Assembly (NCBI RefSeq): GCF_002127325.2
Contig: NC_035448.2
Span: forward strand, 114,787,660-114,851,659
From: Helianthus annuus
Lineage: Eukaryota > Streptophyta > Magnoliopsida > Asterales > Asteraceae
Length of the DNA stretch: 64,000 nucleotides
Direction of reading: 5' to 3'
Part shown: piece after piece, positions 1 to 11,357 of the stretch
How positions within the stretch are numbered: the first letter of the stretch is position 1
Layout: each line of letters opens with the position of its first letter
Program-made: the position numbers and the translations under genes
The notes under the pieces: model-generated
Databases searched by the model: none
Told to the model about the DNA's origin: nothing
The model's input: only the letters and a program-made list of their open reading frames with translations

Positions 1-1418
1 TGTGATGTTATAGGATTAGGAGTTGTAGCTTTCTCAATTGTTCGTTGTCTTTTTGTTTTGTTCATTGTTTTCCATCCATTATTAGTCAGTACTTTTGTTC
101 GTGACCAAGGTTTATACTTTCTTGAATGGCTTATTTGAATTTATTTAATGTTTAGTGTTTTCATTGTCATACTACCTCTTTGATTACAAAGACGGTTGAT
201 AACCAAGAGGGTATGCTCTTTTCATGTGTAAGATCCATCAACGACTCTCAATAAACGTTTATATTTACATTGAATTCACAGTTAATTATATTTATTCCCA
301 TTGCATTCTAAATAAACGTTTTAACTTTTATATCTTTATCTTAATTTTGTCTATACTGTACTGAACTAATTTAAGACTATATATATTTCTAATTGTTTGT
401 TCTTAACTCCTTTGTTTGTTATAGTGTGTGCCAGCATGTGAAATTTTATTCATTAAATAGGAGTTATTATTTAGATTATTTGTTCTTAAAGTAATGTTTG
501 CATTCACACCTAATTTAGCATCACTGTATATGCTATTTGTTTTCATTGTATATGTTATGTGTTGTTTAATATGTTTGACATCCAGAAATGAATTTTCATG
601 ACTTACATCGTGCTTCTTAAGATTCTCCTTGAGTAGTTGTTGATGCTTCTTATACTTTTGATACATAGAAGAAGCTATTTATCATGAATTATTTGTGGTT
701 TCATCAATGTATTTACTTGCAATTTGCTATTTATAAGTTCAAGTAGATAAGGAAAAGACACCAATTCAAGAATCTGAAGTTGGATATCCATAACAAGTAT
801 TTAGATACTTATAATTATATTTTTTCATTATCCAAGAAATTTTACAGATTTGTAAATTATGTTAAGAATGTTGTTATATTTCACGACGTATTATTTATTC
901 CACCCCGTGAAGTTCGCGGGGTTTTAGCACTATTTTGGTTATAAACAACTTGGGCGTGTTGATGGTAAACCTGAGAGTTCCATAATGATTTCGTTCGGAT
1001 AATTTCTTTATGATCATCATATACGTATAATATTCTTTGTCAATACCTCTACATATTATTTAGTCAAACCCGCGAAGTTTTATAGTACGATGCTTCGTTT
1101 TATTTAATCTTTAACTTCATATTTTCATAATAAGTTTACGCGTAACAAATATATCATTTTTCAACACCGCGAAATTCGCGGGTATTAGCACTATTTTAAT
1201 ATATATTTGTTATGATAATATAATAAAATGACTATTCATTTCATTTGTAATTTTAATATATAAAATATATAGTAATAGTAATGTAATTTCAATATATAAT
1301 AATAGTAATATATAGTTCAATATCCTATTATAGTTTGTTCTTTATTTATGATTAATTAATAATAAGGAAATGAGTTTTTATTTTGGAACGTTGATATAGA
1401 ATATAATGCTACTGCAAG
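1..1418. other. AT-rich intergenic DNA, no gene recognised
   Basis: This stretch is AT-rich with many homopolymer runs and stop codons in all frames. The longest open frame (403-666, minus) has no recognisable motif and biased low-complexity composition, so I do not call it a gene. The only structured parts are GC-rich hairpins near 901-1200. It may be old, decayed transposon DNA. Confidence 0.5.
901..1200. repeat. Repeated GC hairpins in AT-rich DNA
   Basis: Two related blocks, at 901-945 and 1164-1200, each hold a short hairpin of the form CCCGYGAA-x-TTCGCGGG followed by TTAGCACTATTTT. A weaker partial copy lies near 1069-1085. GC hairpins just before a CT-rich end in AT-rich DNA are typical of Helitron 3' ends, but no CTRR terminus or 5' TC end is clear. 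I report a repeated hairpin and leave its class open. Confidence 0.45.
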
Positions 1419-1611
1419 TGAGGTGGCGGTAGAGTGGTAAGAGAGATACATGATGAGCGGATTTTACTTTACTGCATTGTCGTGTCTTCGGGTGAGTGCT
1501 TACGGGCTTTGGACCCAGGTGGAGGTTTTGCCCGGTTCAGAGACTAGTGTATATCGATTCAGTAAATTCGCCTATTGTCCATTTGAAGGATTCGTTCGCC
1601 ATTAAAAAAAA
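1419..1611 (+). mobile_element. SINE-like sequence with poly(A) tail
   Basis: The segment starts with a tRNA-like A-box (TGGCGGTAGAGTGG, about 1423-1436). It continues through GC-richer sequence that contrasts with its AT-rich surroundings and ends in an A8 run at 1604-1611. A candidate B-box (GGTTCAGAGAC, about 1535) is imperfect and further from the A-box than usual. The flanks share an AATGC-like word but no clean target-site duplication. A tRNA-derived SINE is the best guess; a decayed fragment of another element is possible. Confidence 0.4.
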
Positions 1612-1740
1612 GGAATGCAACGCTACTATAACTTTATTAACACTTATCTTTAAGTAAGTGACGTGATGGGAGTCTACGGATTTTTCAATGTATTTTTTAG
1701 TACCTTTTTACTCTTTTATCAAGCTTTAAATTTAGAGTAA

Positions 1741-2340
1741 ATTGTCATTTTATTCCCTGAGGTTTGACCAAAATTGTCACTTCCAAATAGTTTTTTTTTG
1801 TTGCCATTTTAGTTCAAATAGTTTTTTTCCTGTCATTTTAGTCCCTTAACTATTGTCATTTTTTGTTATTTTCATCCAACCCACTAACTCCATTCAAAAA
1901 ATTTATTTAACTTAGGTGAACTTTGGTCAAACCACATTTTTCTTTCTCTTTTTGCAGGTGAGATGGTAATGGAATGGCGGTGTGCTAGTTTATAATGAAG
2001 ATGGTGGCGATGGTTGCTGGTTTACGATAATGGCGGTGATGTTGGTGTTGGTGTTGATTGATGACGTCGGTGGCGGAAAAGTGGCCGGTGGTGGTGGAAA
2101 TGATGGGTGGTGATGGTGGTGGGGTGGGTGGGTGGGTGGGTTGTGACGGTGCAGGCAGGTGGTGGCGATAATAGAAGATTGTGATGGGGTGGGTGGTGGA
2201 GATGGTGGTGGTGGTGGTAGACGTAAATGGCAAAAAATAACAAAAGTCAGGGACTAAAATGGCAGAAAAAACTATTTAGATTAAAATGGCAAGAAAAAAA
2301 CTATGTGGACTAAAGTGGCAAATATAAAAAAGTTGGAAAT
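1741..2340. mobile_element. Inverted-repeat (foldback/MITE-like) element
   Basis: About 110 bp at the left (1765-1880, with words such as GCCATTTTAG and TAGTTTTTT) recur in inverted orientation at the right (2226-2335, with CTAAAATGGCA and AAAAAACTA). The centre is a GGT/GGTGG-rich simple repeat. Long terminal inverted repeats around a non-coding core suggest a non-autonomous DNA transposon, perhaps Mutator-like, but no target duplication was resolved. It directly precedes the truncated left end of the D1 LTR and may have caused that truncation. Confidence 0.5.
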
Positions 2341-2640
2341 CAAAAAGTAATACATACACAATTAAAAAGTCATTAATACACACCCAATTAAAAAGTTACA
2401 AAAGATTGGAAATAAAAAAGTAATACATAAAATATTTGTCTTCACCAAGTGATGTAAGAGTTTAGCCAAGCATGGCCTTTGTTTGGCAAAGACTCTTATG
2501 ATCGATCTTGGATCCCGAGACTACTACACACACTCTAAATGATGGAAGATGGATGATGGTGTTGTAGTGGTGGTGGAGTGGTCGCAAGTGAGAGAGAAGT
2601 GATTTTCCGAGGGATGAGTTGAAATGAAATCAAGCACCCC

Positions 2641-2649
2641 TATTTATAG
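2641..2649 (-). promoter_or_regulatory. TATA box of D1 3' LTR
   Basis: On the minus strand the sequence reads GCTATAAATAGGG, a strong plant TATA box, and it is conserved in the other D LTR copies. Transcription would run towards lower coordinates. The CACGGCCCCGTG array at 2668-3003 therefore lies just upstream, in U3. Confidence 0.7.
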
Positions 2650-2667
2650 CTGAAAACAGACTGTTAA

Positions 2668-3003
2668 CACGGCCCCGCGCCTACCTGACACGGCCCCGTG
2701 TTGGTCATTCTCTCTCTTCTTCATTAACTGCGGTGTCAGGTCTTGTACTAACACGACCCCGTGTGTCAACGGCACGACCCCGTGCCCATTGTACTTGCTT
2801 GTACTTGTTGTACTATCCAATATTCTACAAATCTGAGAGTTGACCACGGCTCCGTGCTGAGTTGACACGGCCCCGTGTTGGTTTGTCTTTTCCTGTTGTC
2901 TTTTTTCTACAGGGAATCTGAAGATGGGCACAACCCCGTGTTGGACTAGCATAGCCCCGTGCTGAACTGACACAACCCCGTGTTGAACTGGCACAGCCCC
3001 GTG
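2668..3003. repeat. CACGGCCCCGTG motif array in D1 U3
   Basis: About ten copies of a near-palindromic 12-mer (arms CACGG and CCGTG around CC) occur in 335 bp. The last four, starting at 2929, 2950, 2971 and 2992, have an exact 21-bp period. Several left arms are decayed to CACAA, CATAG or CACAG, that is G-to-A at the CpG. Reading frames across the array give repetitive QHGAV-like peptides, which are an artefact of the repeat. Confidence 0.8.
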
Positions 3004-3250
3004 TCAGCCTTCTGACTTGTTGTTTTTGGTCTTGGGGAGAAACTTGGAGGATCGGTATGAAGTGCCAACTTCTTTTCTTTTGTATTTATGTTGGTTTTGC
3101 CGTTATTTTGCTTCTTTTGTGCGTTAAGCTCGTTTGACCCTGTAAATTAAAAAGAAACAAAGAAACATGTTTTTCCAACATTGGTACCGAAAAAGTGTTG
3201 ATTTTACGCCGTATTTGACATAATTTATATCTTGTATTTTACACATATCA

Positions 3251-3505
3251 CTCCTTGAATCTTTCCCATGTCTCGTACAATGATTCCCCGTCTTCTTAAG
3301 AGTAGGTGTTAATTTCGATCATGAGTTTGGCGGTTTTAGCGGGAGAGAAATATTTGTAGAGAAACTTTTAGGCAAGTTCATCACAAGTGTGCACGAACCC
3401 ACTTGGGAGGGTGTTTAGCCAAGCTTTCGCTCGGTCTTTGAGGGAAAAAGGGAACATACAGAGCCGAATAGTATCGTTGGAGGCTCTGTTGATCCGAAAG
3501 GTGTC
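3251..3505 (-). pseudogene. Athila-like gag fragment of element D1
   Basis: The minus-strand translation contains RLCMFPFSLKDRAKAWLNTL followed by an LPSG..CDELA segment, the conserved core of Athila-lineage Gag (structural capsid protein). One stop separates this from a continuing frame that ends in GESLYETWERFKE and then abuts the 3' LTR at 3250. The N-terminal half lies at 7125-7371, separated by the solo LTR. No protease, RT or integrase follows. This looks like a gag-only derivative, not a remnant that merely decayed in pol. Confidence 0.75.
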
Positions 3506-6500
3506 ACATATGTCACACCCTGACTTTTGCGGAAGCGTGGATTTAATGGTGTGACTTCTTAATACCATAGCAACAATCATAACAATGCTATATGATAAAA
3601 ACACAAGATGTTCATCCATTCATTAAGTTTAAAAATACCACAACATCATTGTTTGAAAATGTTGACACTTAAAATAAGTTACAAACCATACTTGACCACA
3701 GCGTGTTCATGGGACACAACAAAAGACTTTAAATAAACGAGGTTTAAAGACGTGTAACCCGTCCAGGTAAGGGTTACACCTCCTAAACCTACCACCCTAG
3801 ATGACATCTTTATTCAACGCAGCCTGACACATGCATACTCCACCAGATCCACTAATTCCCTGGAATACATGTAGTTTGAAAAATCAACAAAAAGTTGAGC
3901 GAGTTCATGTGTATATGAGTATGTATAAACCTTTGTAAACAATGTATGTATGTATGTCCTGGTATGATTGCAAACAAGGAAAAGATCACCAATGGTTTGC
4001 AAGGCCACTGATATGTGTGACGGTATAGGAAGACTCAAACCTAGCAAAGTTGTACCGGGCTCCCGGCTGGAAGCCATAGTTCACCACTATAGGCCGCCCT
4101 GGCCTCATGGGTGTGGGCTCGCTACACCTAAATAGATCTATCACTCATGCCCCTCGGTCCTGATACGAGGATTAATGGTCCCAAGTATCCGCCTACCCTA
4201 TCACATGATCTATGGTTCTTTCCTAGGCTAATCATACCAATAGTATTGTAAGTATCCCTTTGTAACATGTATTTCACCCCCGAAGCAAATAAACAAAACA
4301 GTTTAAAGAAAAGGGGGACATGAACTCACAGTATTGCGTCTTCAGTATGTGTAACCCAAGTCTCCTCCGCAAACACGACTACCTACAGTGTACTAACGTC
4401 TATTAGACGAACGGGCCGTGCCTTTGCTTAGTATGAAGGTTTTTGAGTTACGTTACTTGTGTTCCCAAAATTATTCCAAGTTATAATTATTAGTTAAAAT
4501 AATTATTTTAACTTTAAATTATAGTTAATGTTTGGAATAATTGTTAAACAATATTTCGTGTTCATACTTTTCAAGTATTTTAACTTCCGTATTCCTTCCC
4601 AAGGATGGGGTATTTATACATGAATATTTGTAGTTTCGAAAAATATATTTTAAGTCCCACTTAGGAAAATATATTTAACTTATTTTTCCAAAAGTAATGT
4701 ATTTCCAAATATATGTATTTTTCTTAAAAATAATATATTTTCACTTCTTTAGTTTCCAAAATAATATTTTACCCAAAATATGTGTGTAAGAGTATCTTCC
4801 GGAATAATTCATAAGTTACGTTTTCTTGTTCGGTTTCACAATCTTGTGTGTGTAACTTAAATATTTATTCCGTGATGTTTTCGGTATTATTTTGGAGTTG
4901 TAAATGTCAAGGTATTTTGTTAAGTTATATTATTTTACCCTAAAATAATATAACTAGTTCACACAATATACAAATATTCACACAAGTGTCTTAGTATGAA
5001 ATATATATTCTAAATGTATATTTACCCATTTTTATTTACAAAAACCAACCTCCGATACTTTGTATTTTTGTAACAAAACCTATGGCGAAGTTTATTTTGA
5101 AAAACAAAGTTGAAAACACACTCGTAACACTTGTTTAGAAAATATTTTCTAAGTGTTGGAATTTTAAAAATTTCACCAGAGTTTCCTTTGTAAATGGAGG
5201 TGTCCATGCTTATTAGCATATCATTTTCTTTTCGAAATCATTCAACCAATCAACAACAAGTTACTAAACGACATTACACTAGTCAAGTGCAAAAACAATG
5301 CACTTTACCTAACAACATGAACTTGGTTTTTCATAAAAATGCGTAGTAACTTAGTGGGGTGTTTAGTGGGTTTGGTTACCCTCCAAAGTGTGTTTACTTT
5401 TGTTAAAATCTAATTCTCTGGATTTTTAGATGTTCACAACTTGTGAACGTATTTTACAAAAATATTTATTTACCACATTTTCATGTTTCACTTGCATCCT
5501 TATACTCCTTTTAATTCCAAAAATAATGTATATGCAAGAAAAGTTATGATCCTTCAAAACCCGTCTTTTAACTTGGTTTGTTTAGGAAATCATCCTCAAT
5601 TCTTGGATTTACAAGATTACTAGTTTACTTGGTTTATTATTTTTCAAGAAAAATCATCCTACTTTCAAGTTCATGTCTTCACTAGTGGATGATTATTTCA
5701 TGTACACATAATCATCCCTAACTTGTTAAGCCATGTTTTTAATCATAACTTAACAAGCCTCATATGATGACTAACCATCATATTACTAGTAACCATCAAG
5801 AAATCATCAACACATTCAAACAACATCATACTACCATTATTTCATCTAGGTTCTTCATCTTTAAGCTTATGTTACAAGACTTATGTTTATGATCTTTTAG
5901 TGTTCGTGAGATTTCATCATAATATAACTATTAACCACCATAAACATGAAGTAAATGAGGATCAAAGAAGCTTACTACTAGCTTTTAAGCTAGGGAAGAA
6001 ACACTAGAGAAAATGAGTGGATAAAAGCTCACGAGAGAGGTCCTTGATGATCCGTGAGTTCCACACTTCGTGATTCACCTTGATGCACCTTGTGGTAAGC
6101 TTGGAATTGATGAACAAGAATTGAAAGTGGTGAGTGTATATAGGGGGTGTTTCGGCCGAGCTTCAATGGAGGAGAGGGAGAGAGAGTGAGCTTGGTGATT
6201 AGTGAAGATGATATGTGTTTTATAATCCCCATGATCTGTTGTCCAATGGGTAAGATGTCAACTAAAGTACACACATAATCAACCAAATCCCAATAAGAGA
6301 TTTAGTTGATTTTAAGAAGATTTGAATCAAATCTTGTGAAGGTGGGGTCCCTTGGGGACGGTCACACAAGGGGGGGGGGTAAGATGAAAATTAAATGGTA
6401 AAGTTAAGTAGTAGGGTGTTAAGTGTAAGTGTCTTGTGTTTAAGTGTGTACCATGTCTTATGTAGTGTGTTCAAGTGTTCGGGAACCAAGACTAGCTTAG

Positions 6501-7129
6501 AAAAATAAAACAATGTTTTTAACAATATTTTTGTGTTCCGGGTAATGTTCGGTTGTTCGGTTTGATACCGTTCCGTTAAAGTGCTAAGTTGTATCGTAAA
6601 GTGTACTTTATGTAACTTTTAGTGACCCTTTTAATTCCCGACACTTAGGAAAGCATACAGGACTATTTTGCCATATTTTTGCAAGTGACTAGCATGTTTA
6701 AATGCTGAATTTTGTTAATAGATGTAGAATTTTGCATTTTAAGTGGGTTTTAGGCACTTTCCGGCACCTAAACTATCACCTAGTGACGTAGTTTTATGAC
6801 CCTTACTTCCCTACACTCCATACTAGTGTAGTACCTTGTCTCTGGCTCATACTGGGCCTCAATATATTGTCTGTCTATGTGCTGGCATTGTCAGCATGTT
6901 TCTGAGTTATCCGCTCACTGTGCTAACTGTGCTTTGTGCATCAAGTTTGTCACTAAAGGTTGTGTGTAATAAATGGAGTGATAGTATGAAATGTGATGCA
7001 TATGTATGTATGTAACAGAAATCAGAAAGCAGTTTAATCATCAGTTGAAATCAAGCACAGACATTAAGCACAAATTTAATATTAATTAATTGTACGGATA
7101 CATGTAATTGTGAGGGTTGTCACAACATA
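3506..7129 (-). mobile_element. Solo LTR of the B/C Tekay-like family, TSD ACATA
   Basis: The LTR spans 3511-7124 (3614 bp). It begins TGTCACACCC and ends GGTTGTCACA on the plus strand. It is flanked by perfect 5-bp duplications ACATA at 3506-3510 and 7125-7129. It matches the 5' LTRs at 31140-34694 and 41422-45036 over its whole length. No PBS or internal sequence is attached, so it is a product of LTR-LTR recombination. It interrupts the gag of D1. Frames inside it (for example 3814-4077 and 6029-6286, minus) are non-coding LTR sequence. Confidence 0.9.
6136..6143 (-). promoter_or_regulatory. Candidate TATA box of the solo LTR
   Basis: The minus strand reads CCCCCTATATACACTC, a good TATA box, conserved at the equivalent positions of the two other LTR copies. 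An LTR left alone could still start minus-strand transcription from here into D1 sequence. Confidence 0.55.
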
Positions 7130-7371
7130 TTTGCAAAAAGTTGGTAATATGTAAATGGGGATCTTCATCGGATAGGCCGTGAAAAGTGGCGAAATTTTGG
7201 AGCATTCGGATTAAGTGTGGTCTAAGCTCAAAGTTATTAGCATCGACATTAGGAGGATTGGGGCTTTTGGGTCGAGGCTTTCTGTCGGTTTTTGTCTTGA
7301 AGACTTTTTCTCAAAAAGCGCTCGGGTTCGTCAAGCGGTACTTTTATGTCTTTTTCGGAGGTGGAGGTCAT
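7125..7371 (-). pseudogene. N-terminal part of D1 gag
   Basis: Gag starts at the ATG at 7369-7371 (minus), the same start as the better-preserved copy at 45349-45351. Compared with that copy, about 70 bp around 7250 are missing, which breaks the frame. The Gag core continues on the other side of the solo LTR at 3251-3505. Confidence 0.6.
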
Positions 7372-7786
7372 GCACCAAACTGTATCTCCTGCGAATTATA
7401 TAGAATTATGTGATTTTCTACGAACAAAAACAAAAAGAATGCATGATCAGAAGAATAGCACAACCCCGTGCTGGTGTTGGCATGACCTGTGCTGTCCAAA
7501 AAAAGTTTATGTTTTCAAGTTCCCAGATACTAGAAGTTTGACACGGCCCCGTACTTCTGTAACACGGCCCCGTGTCTCGGTTCCAATAATAAGAAAACAG
7601 CTCTTCTCAGATACTGTAGTTTTGACACGGCCCGTGTTGATTAAACACGACCACGTGTTATTCCTGCAGAAAGTAGAAAATTGGGGAAAAGAAGAAAAAC
7701 TCAAAAAGAAAAGATAAAAATTGATTAGGTCGTTAATTGTAAGCTTCCTTAAAATCCTTGTGTCTCCGGCAACAGCGCCAAAAACT
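7372..7786 (-). other. D1 5' leader with motif array and tRNA-Asp primer-binding site
   Basis: The primer-binding site is at 7763-7780: the plus strand reads TCTCCGGCAACAGCGCCA, nearly the 3' end of plant tRNA-Asp. It lies 6 bp from the LTR at 7787. Athila elements typically use tRNA-Asp. Between the PBS and the gag ATG, about five copies of the CACGGCCCCGTG-type motif occur at 7457-7655, repeating the U3 array in the transcribed leader. Confidence 0.75.
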
Positions 7787-8911
7787 TGACGTGTGAGGGT
7801 GTGAGTGTAATTTTTAGATATATTTTAAGCTCTTTTTACTCGCGCATCAAGTTTTAAATTTATAAAACACGATATAACACTATCACTCTACACACGTTAG
7901 GGCAGGTGCACCCATCGCGGACGTAGTATAGTGATGGCAAGATATCGAGGTCGTCCAAGGACACAAGAGCTTTTAGTACCGGCTTATCGTTAACGTCTAA
8001 TCTAACCAAATTTTGATAAAAAGTTTTGAAAGTTATAAAAAGATAAACTAGAAAAATAAAAATAGAAATATAAGGAAAAACAAATAAACAAGAAGGAATC
8101 ACTTGGTTCCAACTCCTCTTTTATGTATCCTTTGATGATTTACGCACATTAGGCATTTAAGAGATTATCTTTAAGTTATAGTAGTAGGCCCCCTTCCAGG
8201 TAGTGTTACCCTCAACTTATTGGTTTGAGTCAGCAGAGATACAGTCCCGCAAGGTCGGATTATTGAAAGATAATTAAGTAAGTTATTAATGCGAAAAGTG
8301 GTAGGCCCCTTTCCAGGCAGCGTTACCCTCAACCAATTGGTTTGAGTCAGCAAGGATACAGTCCCGCAAGGTTGGTTTAAAGTTTTAATAGTAGTTTATA
8401 AATAAGGGATTCAAGCGGTTCTTACTTCTCCCGAGGCAGATTGTACCGCCCACTCGTGAAGTCTTACTAGGCTTGAACCAGGTTCTCGCTGGATCTATAC
8501 ACTGAACGAGACATAAAATTACCTAACCACCCTTCTAACCCCCTTCTAGACAGTTAACGTGCTTTATATAGTCCGTAAAGACACGAATGAGTGATTCAAC
8601 AAAACATGAAGAATGGTTAAAAAGATTCGCCTTCAATATAGAAAACTAGTTATTAAATTCATTAATACATACCCAAATGAAAAGGAGCCAAAGGTTGGAA
8701 ATAAAAAAGTAATACATAAAATATTTGTCTTCACCAAGTGATGTAAGTGTTTAGCCAAGCATGGCCTTTGTTTGACAAGAACTCTTACGATCGATCTTGG
8801 ATCCTGAGACTACTACACACTCTAAATGATGGAAGATGGATGATGGTGATGGGTGTTGGTGTTGTAGTGGTGGCAAGTGTGAGAGAAGTGGTTTGCCAAG
8901 GGATGGATTGG
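7787..8911 (-). mobile_element. Element D1, 5' LTR, first part
   Basis: The LTR starts TGACGTGTGAGGG next to the PBS and is interrupted at 8911 by element E; it resumes at 24763 and ends at 25346, about 1.7 kb in all. It includes a 117-bp-period tandem repeat (units beginning about 8184 and 8301, with GTAGGCCCC and TCAGCA words), also present in the copy at 45767-47376. Since transcription runs leftwards, this part is R-U5. Confidence 0.8.
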
Positions 8912-9377
8912 TGTAGGATCGTTTTCAGACCCGAACGAGTCGATCAGAAGAGTAATTCACCAATTCAAGAGGCGGAAACTAATGAATCAGTGTTATTTCA
9001 GTCGTATTTACTTTAAACTGTTGATTTTATTGATATACAGTCCTTTTACAAGCACGACAACACTTCGGCAGCACTTCGTGGCAAACCGGAAGACCATCCC
9101 CATGATTTCGCTCCAAACAGCCCTATTTATAGGCAGCCTTATTCCGCTTGAACATGACATGTTCAGTTCAAGAGGAATCACTACAAGACAACTCAAGCGA
9201 AAACATGACTAAACTCTCGACGGAATCAGAATATTATGGGATTTCGCTTGAAATGACAAGTGGTTATTTCAAGCGGAATCACCTTCAAATACCAATTTCT
9301 TGGATTCCAAGCCCTGAACCAGCTATCTCTATACAAGACTCGATACAAGACGAAGTCGACAGACAGATGCACCAACA
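8912..9377 (-). mobile_element. Element E 3' LTR
   Basis: This is the 466-bp LTR bordered by ATTGG on the left and the main polypurine tract on the right. It contains TTCAAGCGGAAT motifs in both orientations (for example around 9145, 9190, 9250 and 9275), so the LTR can form small stem-loops. Confidence 0.85.
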
Positions 9378-11357
9378 AACTCCCCCTCGGATGTTGACGG
9401 AGTCTTCAGTGTCGAGTCTTCTGTTGTCAAACCTTCAGTCTTTATCAGTCTTTGTGCTTCTCTCCGAAGTATTCTCCATTGTAAGCATCCTTACTCAATC
9501 TCTATCATCAACAAACTCCTCTCCCTCGAATCTTTAAACTTCATTATCATCAGCAATCTCAGGATCAGAACTTGGCACTTTGTCCTTCAGACTCCCCCTC
9601 TCAGTCTGCTGGGATCGTAGTCTGGAAATCACAGGTTCAAAATCATTGCCTAGCTCTTATCTTACAAATCTCTACCCAACACATAAGTTTCTTCAAAGAT
9701 TAAATCTTTTAAAAATTTAGAAACCAATTTCAAGAAGTATATAAAAATGATTTATTCTTTGAAAACCATTTGAAACATACAATCATTTTCACACACTCTT
9801 TAACCAACCCTGTTCTTCATGTCTAGCACTTGGAATTTCGAAAATCAGCTTTTCAACATCAGTTGTCTAAAATCTTTTTGGATTTTTCAAAAATTTATGC
9901 TAAAACACACTAAAATCTTTTTGGATTTTTGAAGGAACATAAATGCAATAAAGAAATATTTACAAACAATATTTTTGTGAGTTCGTGCAAGAGGATCATA
10001 TCAGTTTTTGAGACTATTCCACCAACACCGTTAAGCTTCATTTCATTTTAAGTTCTAAACAATTCACCTAGATTTCCAGTATATTTGTCCACTTAAATTT
10101 TCACACAAATTTCAACTGTTCCGAGATACTAGATTAATGTCTTAAGAACTTAAACTTATTCGCGTGTCCCACCACTTGAATATACTCCCGTATCCAGATC
10201 CCAATATTCAGTCTTACAGGTGAGTATACCACAGATGATATCTGTAAAGGTGTTAGATGTGAAACCGTGAGAGCTCAGGTCAGAACTTCCGTTCAGCAGA
10301 GAGATGACGGCTCGACTTTAGGTGTGTCCCCTTTAGAGGATCTTTTCTTCAACAGCAATGATTATCAATTTTATTGTTTCATCATTTTTGCTGAGGGCTG
10401 TGCTATGTTTCAAGCATTTGCAGAAAGTATTATACGGGGACTAGGTCAGAATTTCCATTCAGCAGAAGTCCCAGGATAATACCCCAGATATCACTGAGTA
10501 TAAAGACCTAGTATTTCAGAAAGAGGGACCTTTCAAACAAGATTTTGGGGGTTACCCATATATCCAAGAAATGTTCCCCATGATATAAGCAAGTTTGATT
10601 TTAGGTTTATATCTCGTCACAATCTACTAAATGTGTAAAAACCTACTGACACATCCGCAGTGAGATTGTTTATCACATTTTTATCTTTCCATTTCTTTAG
10701 CATGTTGTGATAGTCCACTGATGTACTATCATTTCCTCTTTTATGCAACAAAAACTCATTTTTGAATTTTATAATGTTTTTGGTTTTTTCAAATTTTCTA
10801 ATGTTTTTGGATTTTCTGAAATTTTTAAATTTTACTCCACCTAAAATTCAAACACATTTAAAGGAAATTTGAAAATAAACTATACAGGAACATGACAACT
10901 GATCTGAATCGCTTCAAATCTCCATCCTCTTGGCATAAACAATCAGAACTCCCCCTCACAACAAACTATTTTCCCATTATGATTTCAAAACACTTAAGTT
11001 TGTTTTAATTAAAATGGTTTTTCCGAAAAATAAGTTTTGTTGATTTTACCACTTGTAGTAAATGGGGATCAAATCATCACATTGTTTTACCAATCTTTTG
11101 AATGATAGCTAAATCAAGTTCAACTTAATGACCTTGATTAACTTTTTGTAAGATCAAAAATCAAACACCTGCAACAATGCTTTTCAACCAAATACCACTT
11201 GTTGGTTGAATTCTCAAGATGCCGATTCCTACTCCACACTTACCAACCTGGGAGTTTCGGCAATTCACACTTCTCAAATTTAAATTTTCAAACATATTTT
11301 CAAAAATGATGCCGATTCATGCTCCACGATTATCAACTTGGGAGGCAAGTCAGGTTT
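9378..11357 (-). other. Element E 3' non-coding region with multiple polypurine tracts
   Basis: No supported coding sequence lies here. Four minus-strand purine tracts of the GAGGGGGAGT type occur at 9378-9390 (next to the LTR), 9513-9527, 9589-9603 and 10947-10958. Multiple PPTs are a reported hallmark of Sireviruses. A copia element would normally have pol between gag and this region; here gag ends at 11358 and non-coding DNA follows at once. Confidence 0.6.

Larger units (their letters stand above)
2365..3250 (-). mobile_element. Element D1, 3' LTR (left part missing)
   Basis: This matches the D-type LTR copies at 24763-25346, 34700-35677 and 45767-47376, including TATA box, CACGGCCCCGTG array and terminal block. 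It ends at 3250 in ...ATATCA, that is TGATAT on the minus strand, as expected for an LTR start. The left side lacks roughly 870 bp compared with the 5' LTR and abuts the inverted-repeat element. On the right it joins gag sequence directly, with no pol. Confidence 0.75.

Noticed and set aside
403..666. 87-codon minus-strand frame as a gene
   Set aside because: Low-complexity Asn/His/Lys-rich sequence in AT-rich DNA without motif or supporting context.
2644..2994. Open frame with repeated HGAV/QHG peptides (also 24921-25223 and 35252-35554 on plus)
   Set aside because: It is the translation of the CACGGCCCCGTG array in U3 of the D LTR, not a conserved protein; frames differ between copies.
7763..7780. 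tRNA gene fragment
   Set aside because: Only the 3' acceptor-end match of tRNA-Asp is present, next to an LTR; it is a primer-binding site.
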